From Certhia americana (lineage: Eukaryota > Chordata > Aves > Passeriformes > Certhiidae), in the NCBI GenBank assembly GCA_018697195.1, contig CM031864.1, positions 29,932,198 through 29,996,197 of the forward strand: a stretch of 64,000 nucleotides of DNA, read 5' to 3'. Shown here piece after piece: positions 23,410 through 33,331 of the stretch. A model generated the notes under the pieces. That model saw only the letters and a program-made list of their open reading frames with translations. It did not search any database and was not told where the DNA came from. Each line of letters starts with the position of its first letter. The first letter of the stretch is position 1. The translations under genes and the position numbers were made by a program.

Positions 23410-24010
23410 GAGGACCTGTGAGGAGATAAAGGTGTACAAGTGAAGATTCACTCACTGGCAGGTAAGTAAATGTTTTCTTTCATAAGAAACATCTTTGTGA
23501 GCGGTTTCTCCACACACAGTGGAAGTGCAGGTCAGGAAAGTCACCAGGAGTCAGCTAATACAAGCAGCCCTCATATACTGGAAATTTTATCTCTGCATTA
23601 AATTTTCACCGAGGAAAATTTTCACCTGGTTTCATTAGGCCCACCAGACTGGTATAAATGGGGTGCTGGAGCATTGTTTTTCACAACCCCAGAGCTAATT
23701 TCTCACTCTGTTTTTTTGTTCCTGTTGTTCGCACACTGGTGCTGCCAAGTGCAGTGAGAGCGAAGCCTGTATTCAAGTCAGATTTTTTTTTTATTTCCTG
23801 CATTTGAGCAGGCCAGAATTTATACTGCTCGGGTCTCCTTAAATTAGTCCAAGAGGATTTCATTTTACAGGCCTGCTTGACTGGGATCCTTTTGGCACGA
23901 TGGGCTCAGCTTTGTATACAACTGAGATTCATATTTTATGTGTGTGTAAAAATCCCAGCCATGAATCTAGCAGCTTAAAACTTCACCTTCATTCTTTACA
24001 GCTCAATTCA
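23410..24010. promoter_or_regulatory. AT-rich candidate conserved element
   Basis: About 600 bp of repeat-free AT-rich sequence. It contains two direct copies of AAATTTTCACC (23600-23610 and 23616-23626). These overlap an inverted pair, AAATTTTC and GAAAATTT, separated by six bases. Other words typical of vertebrate non-coding elements are TTCATAAGAAACATC, TTCATTAGGCCC and CTTAAATTAGTCC. Enhancer function is inferred. Confidence 0.35.
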
Positions 24011-25599
24011 GAGCACTCTGCACATTTCCAGCCACTTGGTCTTGCAGTTGCCTGAGCTGCAGGAAAGTGGCAGGAGATGCGGAGAAGGCTCCAAAGGGAT
24101 GCTTTGCTCTCCTCGGTCACCAAATATGGCCTGAGAGCCCCAAAAGCCTCCAGCTACAGCAGGTCTGCAGACCATGATGATGCCTTTCCTCTTTGGGGAA
24201 TCTAGTTCCAAATCTGAAGGAATACCCAGGGGGTATTCTGGAGAATTAGGGATATAGCAGCAATTTAAGGCTCCAGGGAGCTAGGTTTCACCTGTGTCTT
24301 TGCTCCACTGGGAGGAGCAAAGATCATCTGGAGATCATCTGGAGCTGTTGTTCTCTGCTGGTTCTTGTAGCAAATACCCTGTGATTGCCTGTGACCCACC
24401 AGAGCTGGACATAGGTGGTGCAGCAATGCAGGTCTTGGTCTGCAGAGTCCAAGCACCAAACTCCAGCCAGGGTCAACAGGCCAGGCTGAATGTCCTGTGT
24501 GGGAACAGAGAGGTTCTCTGCTGCCCGGGGACACAGAGAGGTTCTCTGCTGCCCGGGGCCACAGATGGCAGGAAAAATGAAGGTGCAGAGGATATAGATG
24601 GCGAGAAGTGCCAGGCTGAGATATTTGTGTAGTTTTGGACCCAGCCTAAATGCTGCTGGGCTGGTCCCAGCAGAGCTGGCTGTTTTGGGCCGAAGGCAGC
24701 CAGACCATGCCCAGCAGTGCTGAGCCCTGGGGAAGTTGTACCAGAGCAAACAGCAGCTGGACTGTTGCCAGCTGCATCTGGTACTGCATGGGTGCCCTGG
24801 TGCCTGTTTCCCTGCTCTCCTGGTGCTTGGATCCACACAGGGTGCCTCTACCTTCCCCCTGCATGAGCCCAGTGAGCCCAGCTGGATCAGGCTGGTAGTA
24901 GTGGCTCACCTCTGGAATGGTGCAGCATGGCCAACTGGATTGGGGAACAGCAATGACCTTGGTGTGGGGATAACAAAATTCCTTCTGTATGCAGACAACA
25001 AGGATCTGCAGGGTCTGTTGGGATACAGTGATGCTCCAAGTCTGCCTCTGTGCATAGGGTGCTATGGGATGCTGCTCCATAGCTCTTGCTGCCGAGATGG
25101 GAAGAGATGAGTCCTCATCAGTCATTCTCTTAGAGGTTTTCCTCTTGGCTGTGACTTCCAGCAGGGTTCAGCGGAATTAAATTTTAAAGAAGATAGGATT
25201 TAAGAATATGGATGTCCAAATGTTGGGTTTTACTTCAGGCTTTTTGGCAGTACCTGGTCTGCATTTGGTTGGCAAGCTCCTCCGTGACGCTGCGCTGCCT
25301 TCCGGAGTCAGCGTGGTTTGGCTTGGGAGGTGTGAATCCCCTCAGGCTCTCATCAGCCTCCGCAGATTCCTCCTGGTCCTGAGAGACTGCAAAGAAAACT
25401 GGAACAAGAGTGGAAAAGGAATAGGCAGCAGGTCCCTGGCTTTGCCTTGCTCGGTGTAGGATGGCTGCAGCAGGAATGTCGCTGCCATGTGCTCTGGGAC
25501 CAAGCAGCCGATGGCCTGGGAGCATTTTCCCACCACGAGTGAAACAAGCTGCCTCTTGGATTGTGAATCCAAAGCACAACCACTCCCTCCCCAACCCAT
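24011..25599. other. single-copy non-coding sequence with short tandem duplications
   Basis: Two small tandem duplications are present: an 11-bp GATCATCTGGA unit twice at about 24323-24345, and the 28-bp unit listed separately. Open frames on both strands reach about 170 codons but show no recognisable domain and overlap one another in conflicting frames. Confidence 0.5.
24505..24558. repeat. two-copy 28-bp tandem repeat
   Basis: A 26-base segment beginning ACAGAGAGGTTCTCTGCTGC and ending CCCGGGG occurs identically at 24505-24530 and 24533-24558, giving a 28-bp period. Each unit contains the inverted pair GAGA/TCTC around GGT. Confidence 0.88.
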
Positions 25600-25920
25600 G
25601 TTTGGTTTTCCAGTGGTTGGGTTTTATCGAGCAGTTCTTTATTGGATTTATCATGCCAGTTGTTAAAGCTTCCAGCTGCTTAAATTTACTTTCTTGTTTT
25701 CTCATTTTCTCATCTGTCTTTTCTGTGTTCTTTACAACAAAATCCACACGGCCCCCTATATCATTAACTCCACGGGCAAGTTAATCAAATTTACTGTCAG
25801 GCACTGCTATAGCTGCTGGAATGTTTCTAATTTCTTCGGAGGGGGATATTGGGCTTGCAAAGAATCAGACAGCGCCTCCATTGCTTTCTCCATAAGGCAC
25901 CCCGGAGTGGCTGCAATTCC
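25600..25920. other. AT-rich block with a broken coding-like frame on the - strand
   Basis: Read on the - strand, one frame gives a lysine/glutamate-rich peptide containing DFVVKNTEKTDEKMRKQESK. It extends N-terminally through VNDIGG up to a TAA stop, and the same frame continues beyond that stop (IPAAIAVPDSKFD). In a neighbouring frame further upstream, an ATG opens MEKAMEALSDSLQAQYPPPK. The stop plus frame change means no intact gene. It could be a decayed coding fragment or simply an AT-rich conserved element whose purine-rich strand mimics a coiled coil. I do not recognise the protein. Confidence 0.25.
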
Positions 25921-26939
25921 CAAGCCAGCTCACTCTGTTTCCCACTGTAGTTCCCACTCAGTTTCCCTGTTTCTGCTCTCTCCATGCCACCGCCAGCTCA
26001 GTCCAAATTTGGGGTTTGCATGATTTTCCATGGAGGCCACATCTCAGCTGGGGTGAGCCAGGAGACCGTCCAAACTAAAGACCAACTTCAGGAGGTTTAT
26101 CCAAACCAGAACAGCCTCCATGAGTGGAAAGAAACTCTTTAGCCCTCATCCTAGGCTAGCTCCTGCTGTGCAGTGGTATGAGGAGCACTGTTGCATTATC
26201 CCCATGGCATCCTTGGCACAGCCATATTTGTGGGTCACAGTGGGATCCTGAGGTGGAATGGTGACTGTCTGGAATGCTTGGCTTGCCTGCCCTCAGCATC
26301 CCAAGGCATGTTCTGGAGCAAGGACTTGTTTGGGTGTTGTAGCAGTTGTAGAAACTGTGGGTACTGCCACTGAGGGGTGGATCAGAGAGACCTCACCCTG
26401 CTGCTGCAGACTGCACATCCCTGGGGGCACCTGGGGATGCTGCTGGTGTTGAGGGGGTGGAAAATGTGCTCCTGCACTAAAGCTCGACAGTGCTGTTTTG
26501 CCGAGTGTGTGGCCGTGGCTGACATGATGCTGCCTCACAGAAAGATGCCTGGGAGACTTTATGTACCTGAGGCAGCTGCCCAGGAAAAGGTTACAACAAA
26601 CTCCTGTCTGCAAACACTCAGGAGCAAGGCAATGGGTCTCTCCAGACACTGAGGCAGGAGCTGTGTGGTTTATCTGGAGCTGGCCAGGCTGCTGGACACT
26701 CCACAGCCCCTGTGGAGGAGCCATCGGTTCCCAAGCCAAACCCCATTCCTGAGAGAACCAAAGCCAGGGAAAATCTCCTTAGGTGCATGGGCTGTGGGGT
26801 TTGAGTGGGATCATGTGGAAATGACCCAGGTGTCACGCAGGGAGAACCTGAGACCTTGGAGCATCTCCTGTGTGTCCAAGGAGTGAGACATCTGCTGCAG
26901 GAGTGACACCCAGGGCTTGCCTCCCAAATCACCATGGGA
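25921..26939. other. single-copy non-coding sequence, nothing recognised
   Basis: No repeat, RNA gene or supported exon. Open frames are short and unrelated to known families. Confidence 0.5.
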
Positions 26940-27072
26940 CAGTGGGCAGGGGAGGAGCGCAGGAGGAGAGGGAGAGAGGGGCTGGGAGTGGGTGAAGGAA
27001 GAGGAGGAGGGAGAGAGGGAAGGGGGAGCATGAGAGAGAGGGCAAGGGGAGGAGGGATGGGGAGAGAGAAGT
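26940..27072. repeat. purine-rich (G/A) low-complexity tract
   Basis: About 130 bases almost entirely G and A on the + strand. It includes many G3-G5 runs, and 26970-26992 satisfies the four-run quadruplex rule (runs of 3, 4, 3 and 3 with loops of 5, 2 and 3). The - strand produces a long proline/serine/leucine-rich open frame through it, which is a composition artefact. Confidence 0.85.
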
Positions 27073-27570
27073 AAACAGGGATGAAATTGCAGGTAAAAAT
27101 AAAGCCGAAGAAGCCCAGGTGGAATTCATGCAAAGTCTCCTCATCAACACTGCGACTCCCTCCTGTCACGGGAACTGTCATCCAGGCTCGGCTCGTAATG
27201 AAAGGGAAAATATTTTATTCAGATTTATTAATTTGAAAATGAAGCCCGCCTGTCGAGAGGGGGACAGTTCTTCTCAATCTGTCATCGTTGAACCACACGC
27301 TCCTGACACCGGGATTCATTTGTCTTGTCGGCTCTGACAGTCGGATTCTCCCAGAGCTGTTCCTGGTGGATCGCCCTGGGATTTTAAACCGGATGAAACA
27401 CATTCCGACAAGGAACAGCCTCTTTATTAATGCAAATTACACGAGGAGGAAAGAGCGTGAGGGAGGGAGAGAGGGAGGGAGGGTGACGCCAGCAGACGCT
27501 CTGGTTCCTCTCCCTGTATCAGTCATTTGTTATTTACATTTATACACATTTTTCAGGTTTAATAAAAGGA
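27073..27570. promoter_or_regulatory. strong candidate conserved enhancer block
   Basis: About 500 bp of repeat-free sequence that combines AT-rich homeodomain/POU words (TTTATTAATTTGAAAATG, a perfect octamer ATGCAAAT at 27430-27437 preceded by TTATTA) with many retained CpG (CTCGGCTCGTAATG, CCTGTCGAGAG, CATCGTTGAACC, GTCGGATTC, GATCGCCC, AACCGGATG). CpG retention in an AT-balanced context is unusual for neutral avian DNA. A GA-rich patch (27445-27483) interrupts it. No open frame is convincing. Confidence 0.45.
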
Positions 27571-28734
27571 GATCGGGATTTTCAGTGACATTTATGGATG
27601 GATTGTTTGGGAAAAAACCCAAAAACCCTAGGTATCGTCACTAGAAATGTGTGCAAAAAAAAAAAAAAAATAAAAAAAAAAATCTATGTACGTATATATC
27701 CTCACAGAGGCATGTGTGCAAGCTGGGTCTCCCATGGGCAGAGCTGGATTCAGACAGGGAGAGCATGTGGGCTTTCCCAAGGTGCAGGAGAGGTGGCTCT
27801 GAGCTGGGAAGGAAATGTGTGACAGTGGCATCCTTCTGGTGACGCTGCCGAGGTGGCCGATGGCAGGGCTGTGGCATCTCCCAGTGTATCCATAGGACCC
27901 ATCCTCGGTTCCTGGTGGGAGCGACTGTCTGGAAAGAGCTTTTTCTGGGTTTGTGGGGTAGGGAGTGCAGCCTGTGCATGCAGGGCTGGGGCTGGAGGCA
28001 AGGCTCCCTCACATCCATGGGGGATGTCTGGGGGGATGTCACTGTGGCTCCTGGGGATCAGGGTGACTTCCCAGGGCATGGCCATCCCTCCAGCCTCCTT
28101 CCACAGGGAAGGCAGCACTCACGAAACATCAGCATCTTCCAAAACCCTCTTGCCTCCCTCCTATGGGCAGCATCAGGGCTTCCAGGACAGGTTTTTGCTT
28201 GCAAGCCGTGCCTGCCCCTAAGGATCCCAGCTGTGCTGAGGGGGGCTGGCTCCAGCCCCACCCCCCAGGTCCCCTCAGCTCATTGGAGCTGCATAAAACA
28301 AATGCCAGAGCCGGGAGTGTGGAGAGCCTGAACGTATGTGTGTAATGATGTCTCCACAGTCTATAGAATGAATATTTAATAGCGCTTGTCAGCAAGATCT
28401 TATAGAGGGATTTCTGTCCTAAAATGCTTGTTAACTCACACCATTTCCACGGCAGCCTCGGTGTTTGTGGTGGCTTCTGGCTGGTTTGTCACTTTCTCCC
28501 TGGATTCACCACCCCTCCTCAGCCAGGGCTCAGCAGAGACCCCCACTGTGGCCATTGTCACCCTCAGCTGTCCCATCCCTGGTGGAGACAGAGGTGTGAG
28601 GTGGCAGACGAACAAGTTGGAGCTGCCCCTCTTCCCAGGGGCAGGTGGGACCCCCAGGGGAGGATTTAGTGTCCCAAAATCTCTGAGGTGACTTCGTCCT
28701 GCAGCGCCCTGTGGGTCCGAGAGCCTTGCCTCCG
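27571..28734. other. single-copy non-coding sequence with an A-rich tract
   Basis: Contains the A-rich run listed separately and otherwise GC-rich spacer. No gene or interspersed repeat recognised. Confidence 0.5.
27655..27682. repeat. A-rich tract
   Basis: Sixteen A, one T and then eleven A. There is no recognisable retrotransposon body upstream. Confidence 0.88.
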
Positions 28735-28865
28735 AAATTCCTTCACCCTGCCAAAGCTCTGTCAGAGAGACTTTCAGGCTTGACTTGAGGGCTGCAAGTG
28801 ATGGAGAATCTACCACGTCGTTAGGCAAATTGTTCTGCTGGTTAATTAGCTTCACTTTTAATGTG
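28735..28865 (-). mobile_element. relic of an older CR1/L3-like LINE, reverse orientation
   Basis: The segment GAGGGCTGCAAGTGATGGAG, AATCTACCAC, AAATTGTTCTGCTGGTTAATTA and CTTCACTTTTAATGTGC follows, in order and spacing, the reverse complement of an old LINE 3' region familiar from reptile and bird genomes (the 'leading-zone' text around GTTCCAATGGTTAATTA). It is distinct from the younger avian CR1 copies elsewhere in the window and much more diverged. The identification rests on recalled similarity, and the element boundaries are uncertain, especially on the left. Confidence 0.5.
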
Positions 28866-29929
28866 CTTGGAGCAATGAGAACAGTAATTCACGGCAGGAA
28901 CGGGGATGTGCAGTGAGGGCCTGGAGAGGTGTGGGAGAGGAGAATGGAAAGCCAGAGAAAAAGGGCTCAAAATTAGAGCAGAGACATTTTTCAATGAATC
29001 TTTAGTCTGTGAGAGGGACAATGAGAAAAGAGGAGGAAAAAGAAAAGTGAAGAGAAAAGAAGAAAACGTTTCAGAGGGGCCAATGTTATTTTTGAATTTG
29101 GGTTGAGCTTTGTGAACGCTATTTTTGTGTCAGAAAACTAAAGAGTAGAAATAACAAAATGCCATTTGGTAGCATCCTAGAAATGCACTCATGCACTTTT
29201 CATTCTGAAATGGAAAGTTTTGAAATCTGAATCTTGGTCTAAAAACATTTTCTTTTAAGGAAATGGGGGGAGGTGGTCACTTGATGCTTGAACCTCAGTA
29301 CTTGGAACATTCCTCAAAGGTTTTCCTGGAGTCAATGGACTTTTTTTGGGCTTGTCTACCCCTTGCTTGTAATGAGGCATGTGCCTGCCCAAAGAGGAGC
29401 CCATAACAAAGAGGTCTTGGCTTCTGCAAGTTTCTTTCTTCAGGTGGACCCACAAACTGCTCTGAGAACAACCTTGGGGCTCATCCTCGTTGTAAAGGTG
29501 CATTAACCCAGCATGGTGGCAACAGGAAAAGAAATATTGCTGCCTGGGGAGCACAGGGAGATGCTGGAGCTGTGTCTCATCCCTGCTTCCCAAGATCTAG
29601 GCCCAGAAAATAGCAGGGGTGTGTTTGGTGAGACATTCCCAGAGCTGCTCGCTTGCAGGAGAGAGCAAAGCTGGGGGTAGGGAAATGTTTCTGCAGCCAC
29701 AGCCTGGGCTCACCTGCAGTCAATGTCAGAGGTGACAGGGGACATGACACCAAGGACAACCTTGGGAGCACCTTGAGGAGCCACCTGGAGCCTTGGCTCA
29801 CGCCTCAGCCCAGCCAGAGCACCTCTAGGTACTGCTTTCAAGGACCTCCCCACCTGGTCTGTGGGGACTGTCTGAAAAATCACTTCTGTCCTTGAATTCC
29901 TATTTCCTTGCAAACCCCGTGGCTAGGGC
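28866..29929. other. single-copy non-coding sequence, nothing recognised
   Basis: Purine-rich stretch at about 28950-29070 and ordinary spacer otherwise. No exon, RNA gene or repeat supported. Confidence 0.5.
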
Positions 29930-30400
29930 TCAGCCCTGGTGTAATAGGCATCTGCTTGTAGTAATCTCAACACCCCTCCCCAAACCTACTTATAAAATAC
30001 TGTACCTTGCACCAATTTTATCTGTGACATCGCATAAAAAAAAAAAAATCCATTAAAAGAAATAAAAGCAGGTGCAGCCTGGTGCTGCAAACACTCCTTC
30101 ACTCTCATTCTCTCCCCTTCGTTCTCTCTCTCCTTCACTCCCGGTGTTTGCTAGTTTGTATGATTAATTTTATCAATTTTCCTGACCTGCTTTGCCACTG
30201 AAATAAATATGACAGCTGCAGTGCTGCCTCAATTCGTTCTCTTGCCAAGTGAGCTGCTGAGATGTGTTTTCTTGTTGATCGCAGACTTTGGTAAATATCA
30301 AGTAAATAGACTGAAGAGGATTCATTTCAGCAGCTTGGATTGTCAGGACTTCAGCCCGAGAGCACATCCTTCACCGGGGAGACAAAGGGAGAAGGAAAGC
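29930..30400. promoter_or_regulatory. AT-rich candidate conserved element
   Basis: Repeat-free AT-rich block with an A13 tract (30036-30048), a pyrimidine-rich segment (about 30090-30145), then GTATGATTAATTTTATC, GAAATAAATATGAC and GTTGATCGCAGAC. Its composition contrasts with GC-rich flanks. Regulatory role inferred. Confidence 0.35.
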
Positions 30401-33076
30401 TCCTGTCCCTCCCCAAAAAAGCAATCAAGAAATCCTTGTGGTGCACCAGGCCACTGCCAGCCCGGCCCATAATTAGCAGTGTCAGCAGATGTCTTGGAGG
30501 AGACTCCTGAAATCTGGGTCCTGAAAAGGAGCCCTGTGGCCAGTCAGCTGCTGTGGGGTGTGTGGGTCAGGGTGGCAGCAGAGATGGCTGTGCTGGGCAC
30601 TGCCATCCCAGTCCTTTTCTATGTCTCAGAACCACCACGGACACAGTCCCTCGCTGGATTTTCTGCTGTGGTGTTGTCTCCTGTCCCTGTGTGGAAGAGA
30701 GACATCCTGTCTCTCCTCAGCAGAAGGTGGCCCAATGGGCCATGGGTTTAGGGAGCACCAAAACCCTGGCTGGTGTGGGTGATGTGAGCAGGGAGTTTTG
30801 ATGACAGGGTGATAACCTGGCCTTGTGACCCACCTTCAAATGAATGGGCAGTGTCCAGTGCCTTGACTTGTCTCTCCCAGTGAAATTCAGCCAGGAGTGA
30901 TCTGAAGGCTTCCTGCCTTCCAAGGAGCCTCTCCTGGAGATCTCTTCCCATGGTGAGGCTGGGAGTGTGGTAAAAGCAAATCTTCCACCCTAAGCAGATG
31001 TGAGTATGCACCCAGCACTGAATCCTGAGCAGGGCGCTTGAATCCCGACTTGCTGCCTTTGCACGTGGCTTTTCACTCTGATTGCTGCAGGGCTGTGCTG
31101 GCACAACAGGACCCAGGGTCTCTTAAAGTCTAGGGGATCCTCACTGTTGGTTATACATATGGTGCATTGTTGTGCACATGGAGAATTTAAAACATTAGGA
31201 GGGAAATGGTTGTGTTAGCATCTCCACCATATGGCCCGTTTAGCTGCTGTGGCAGGAGAGAGAAAGGGAAGGACTGAAATATCACTGCTCAGTGCTGGTC
31301 TTTCAGCCAGCAGTGCTCTCTGATGCCACCATCTCAGTGATGGTGGTCTTTGCCCTAAAGGGCTTTTAGGTGTCTTTCAGAGATTTGGGCTCAATCTCAA
31401 AGCCAACCTCAAAGCAGCTGTGTCTGCCCTAAATGGTGGTTGTTCATTTTTTTGGGCAGGACTCCCTGATGGGAGTGCCTGGAGCACCAGAAGAAGTCAG
31501 GGCCAGAGCATCCAACCAGAATAGAGCAATGGGGATGTGATATGGATTGTAATTTCACAATTCCTAATGCTGATGTGGACAGGAGTGATGCTGCTGGGGC
31601 AGCATTAAAGAAAGCACTGTGTGCTCTGCTCTGTTTGAGGGGCTTTGGCTCTTTGCAACTATTTAAGGCTATGCCTGTGGAAGAAGTAGGCACACTTCCT
31701 CAGGCATAGTCTTAAATACTTACGAAGTACTGCTGGAAAAGAGTGCTGAGTAGAATTTACTAGTATGGAAATCTTTACCAACATTGTCTAAGCATTCAAA
31801 AGTCCCTCAGTGGGCTGATGCTCCCAGTGTTACCAGCCCCACCTGTAAAGCCTCGAGTGTGCCTACTCTTCCCCAAGAAATCATGACATTGAAATAATGT
31901 CATGATTCAGAGACATCAGAATAAAATCCAGGTGTTGTTTTGTGTCTATGCAGACCTTGGGTGCAGTTTATACACAAGCTTTATTCCAATAAACAAAAGC
32001 CTTTTTCTCATTTCTAAAAATTCTGTATCTTTAGAGATTCTACAAGCAAGAAATGCTGCAGAGAAGGTTTTGCAGACTGATGGAAGATAAAGATGGTCCA
32101 ATTAACCAGTAATTAACCAGCACAACCCACGGCCCAGCCCTCTGTCCGCTGCAGATCTCAGCAAAGCTGCCTTTGGCTGTCACATCCAAACACAGGGAGA
32201 GAGGGGAAAAAATAGAAACTCCCAGCCTCCAAAACCAAAAAGGGAACTTGTAAATGTGACCCAGATAAACACGATGCAGGATGGCATCCTTGAGTCAGCA
32301 GAGAACCTCAAACACCTGCTTCTGCAACCTCCTCCACCCTGGCATGCTGGAGGAGACTGCAAAGGCTGGGTGGCTGCTGCAGCATCCCAAAATCGTCCCC
32401 CCAAAACTGCCACAGCCTCCAGCCCAGCTGTGAGTTGCTGAGCTTTGGCTCAACAGCTTGAAACCAGTCAGCAGGATGAAGGGGGCACCATAAAATACCT
32501 GTAACTGAATATAAACCCAGAGACACAGGGCTCCCCTGCTTCCTCTGCTCCCATTTCCTGCAGATTGACTGTGCTCCCACAGCTTTACCTTTTGGAATTA
32601 CTGCATTATTACCATTACTAAGGTGATAATTTTCATTAATGACTTGCTCCTGGAAGCTGCAGAGTCCAGGACTTCCCATCAGAACAAAGGTCTAGCTGGC
32701 TGTAGGGACTCCCCTCTCCTCATCTTTGCACCAGCTGGGGCACTCAGGAACCAGGAGCCAGTGAAAAACACATCCCTGCATCTGCTGCCCTTGGATAGGG
32801 CTCCAGACAAGTGGTGGTGGTGGTGAGTAAAGTGGTATCACACTGCTGTCATTCCTTGCATGGATGTGCTCTTGGACACAGAGCCCAAGCTGCATGTCCA
32901 GTATTTTGTGCAGGGGGCTGTGCTGCTGCCAGACCCAGGCTGTCCCTGCTAAAGCCACTCTGTCAAGGAACGTGCTTTCGGGAGTGGATGCTGCAGCCCG
33001 CTCCTAGAAGGGGTTGGACCCAGGTGGGCTGAGCTGCTTTGGGAATTGTGCTGCTGTTCTCCTCGACCGTGTTATT
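30401..33076. other. single-copy non-coding stretch
   Basis: No repeat or defensible exon across about 2.7 kb. About 31690-32100 is AT-rich and includes a perfect hairpin listed separately. A (TGG)n run lies at about 32812-32824. The remainder is ordinary spacer. Confidence 0.5.
31879..31907. other. perfect 12-bp inverted repeat (hairpin)
   Basis: AATCATGACATT (31879-31890) and its exact reverse complement AATGTCATGATT (31896-31907) are separated by five bases (GAAAT). It could extrude as a cruciform or fold as an RNA hairpin. No run of T follows, so it is not terminator-like, and a 12-bp stem is too short for a microRNA precursor. Confidence 0.85.
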
Positions 33077-33331
33077 TCATAGAATCATTTAGGTTGGAAA
33101 AGACCTCTAAAATATCACCGAGTCCAACCAATAACCTAATACTGCCAGGCCCACCAATAAACCATGTCCCTAAACACTACACCTATGCATTTTTTGATTA
33201 CTTCCAGGGATGGTGAAGCCACCACATCCCTGGGTAGCCTGTTCCACTGCTTGATCAGCTTTTTATTGAAGAACTTTATCTCAATACCCAATCTAAATCT
33301 ACCCTGGGACAACTTGAGGCTGTTTCCTGTT
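33077..33331 (-). mobile_element. CR1 LINE 3' fragment, reverse orientation (GGTTGGAAAAGACC type)
   Basis: Reverse complement of a CR1 3' end of the sub-type with GGTTGGAAAAGACCTCTAAA, GAGTCCAACC, CTAAACCATGTCCCTAAACA, CCAGGGATGGTGAAGCCACC, CCCTGGGTAGCCTGTTCCAC and ACAACTTGAGGCTGTTTCCT. This 3' region is clearly different from the GGAAGGGACC type seen at 3.7 kb and matches the copy at 54.4 kb. About 255 bp retained. Confidence 0.94.

Noticed and set aside
26618..27181. 187-codon proline/serine/leucine-rich frame on the - strand
   Set aside because: The composition is dictated by the purine-rich low-complexity tract at 26940-27072, which lacks stop codons on the complement.
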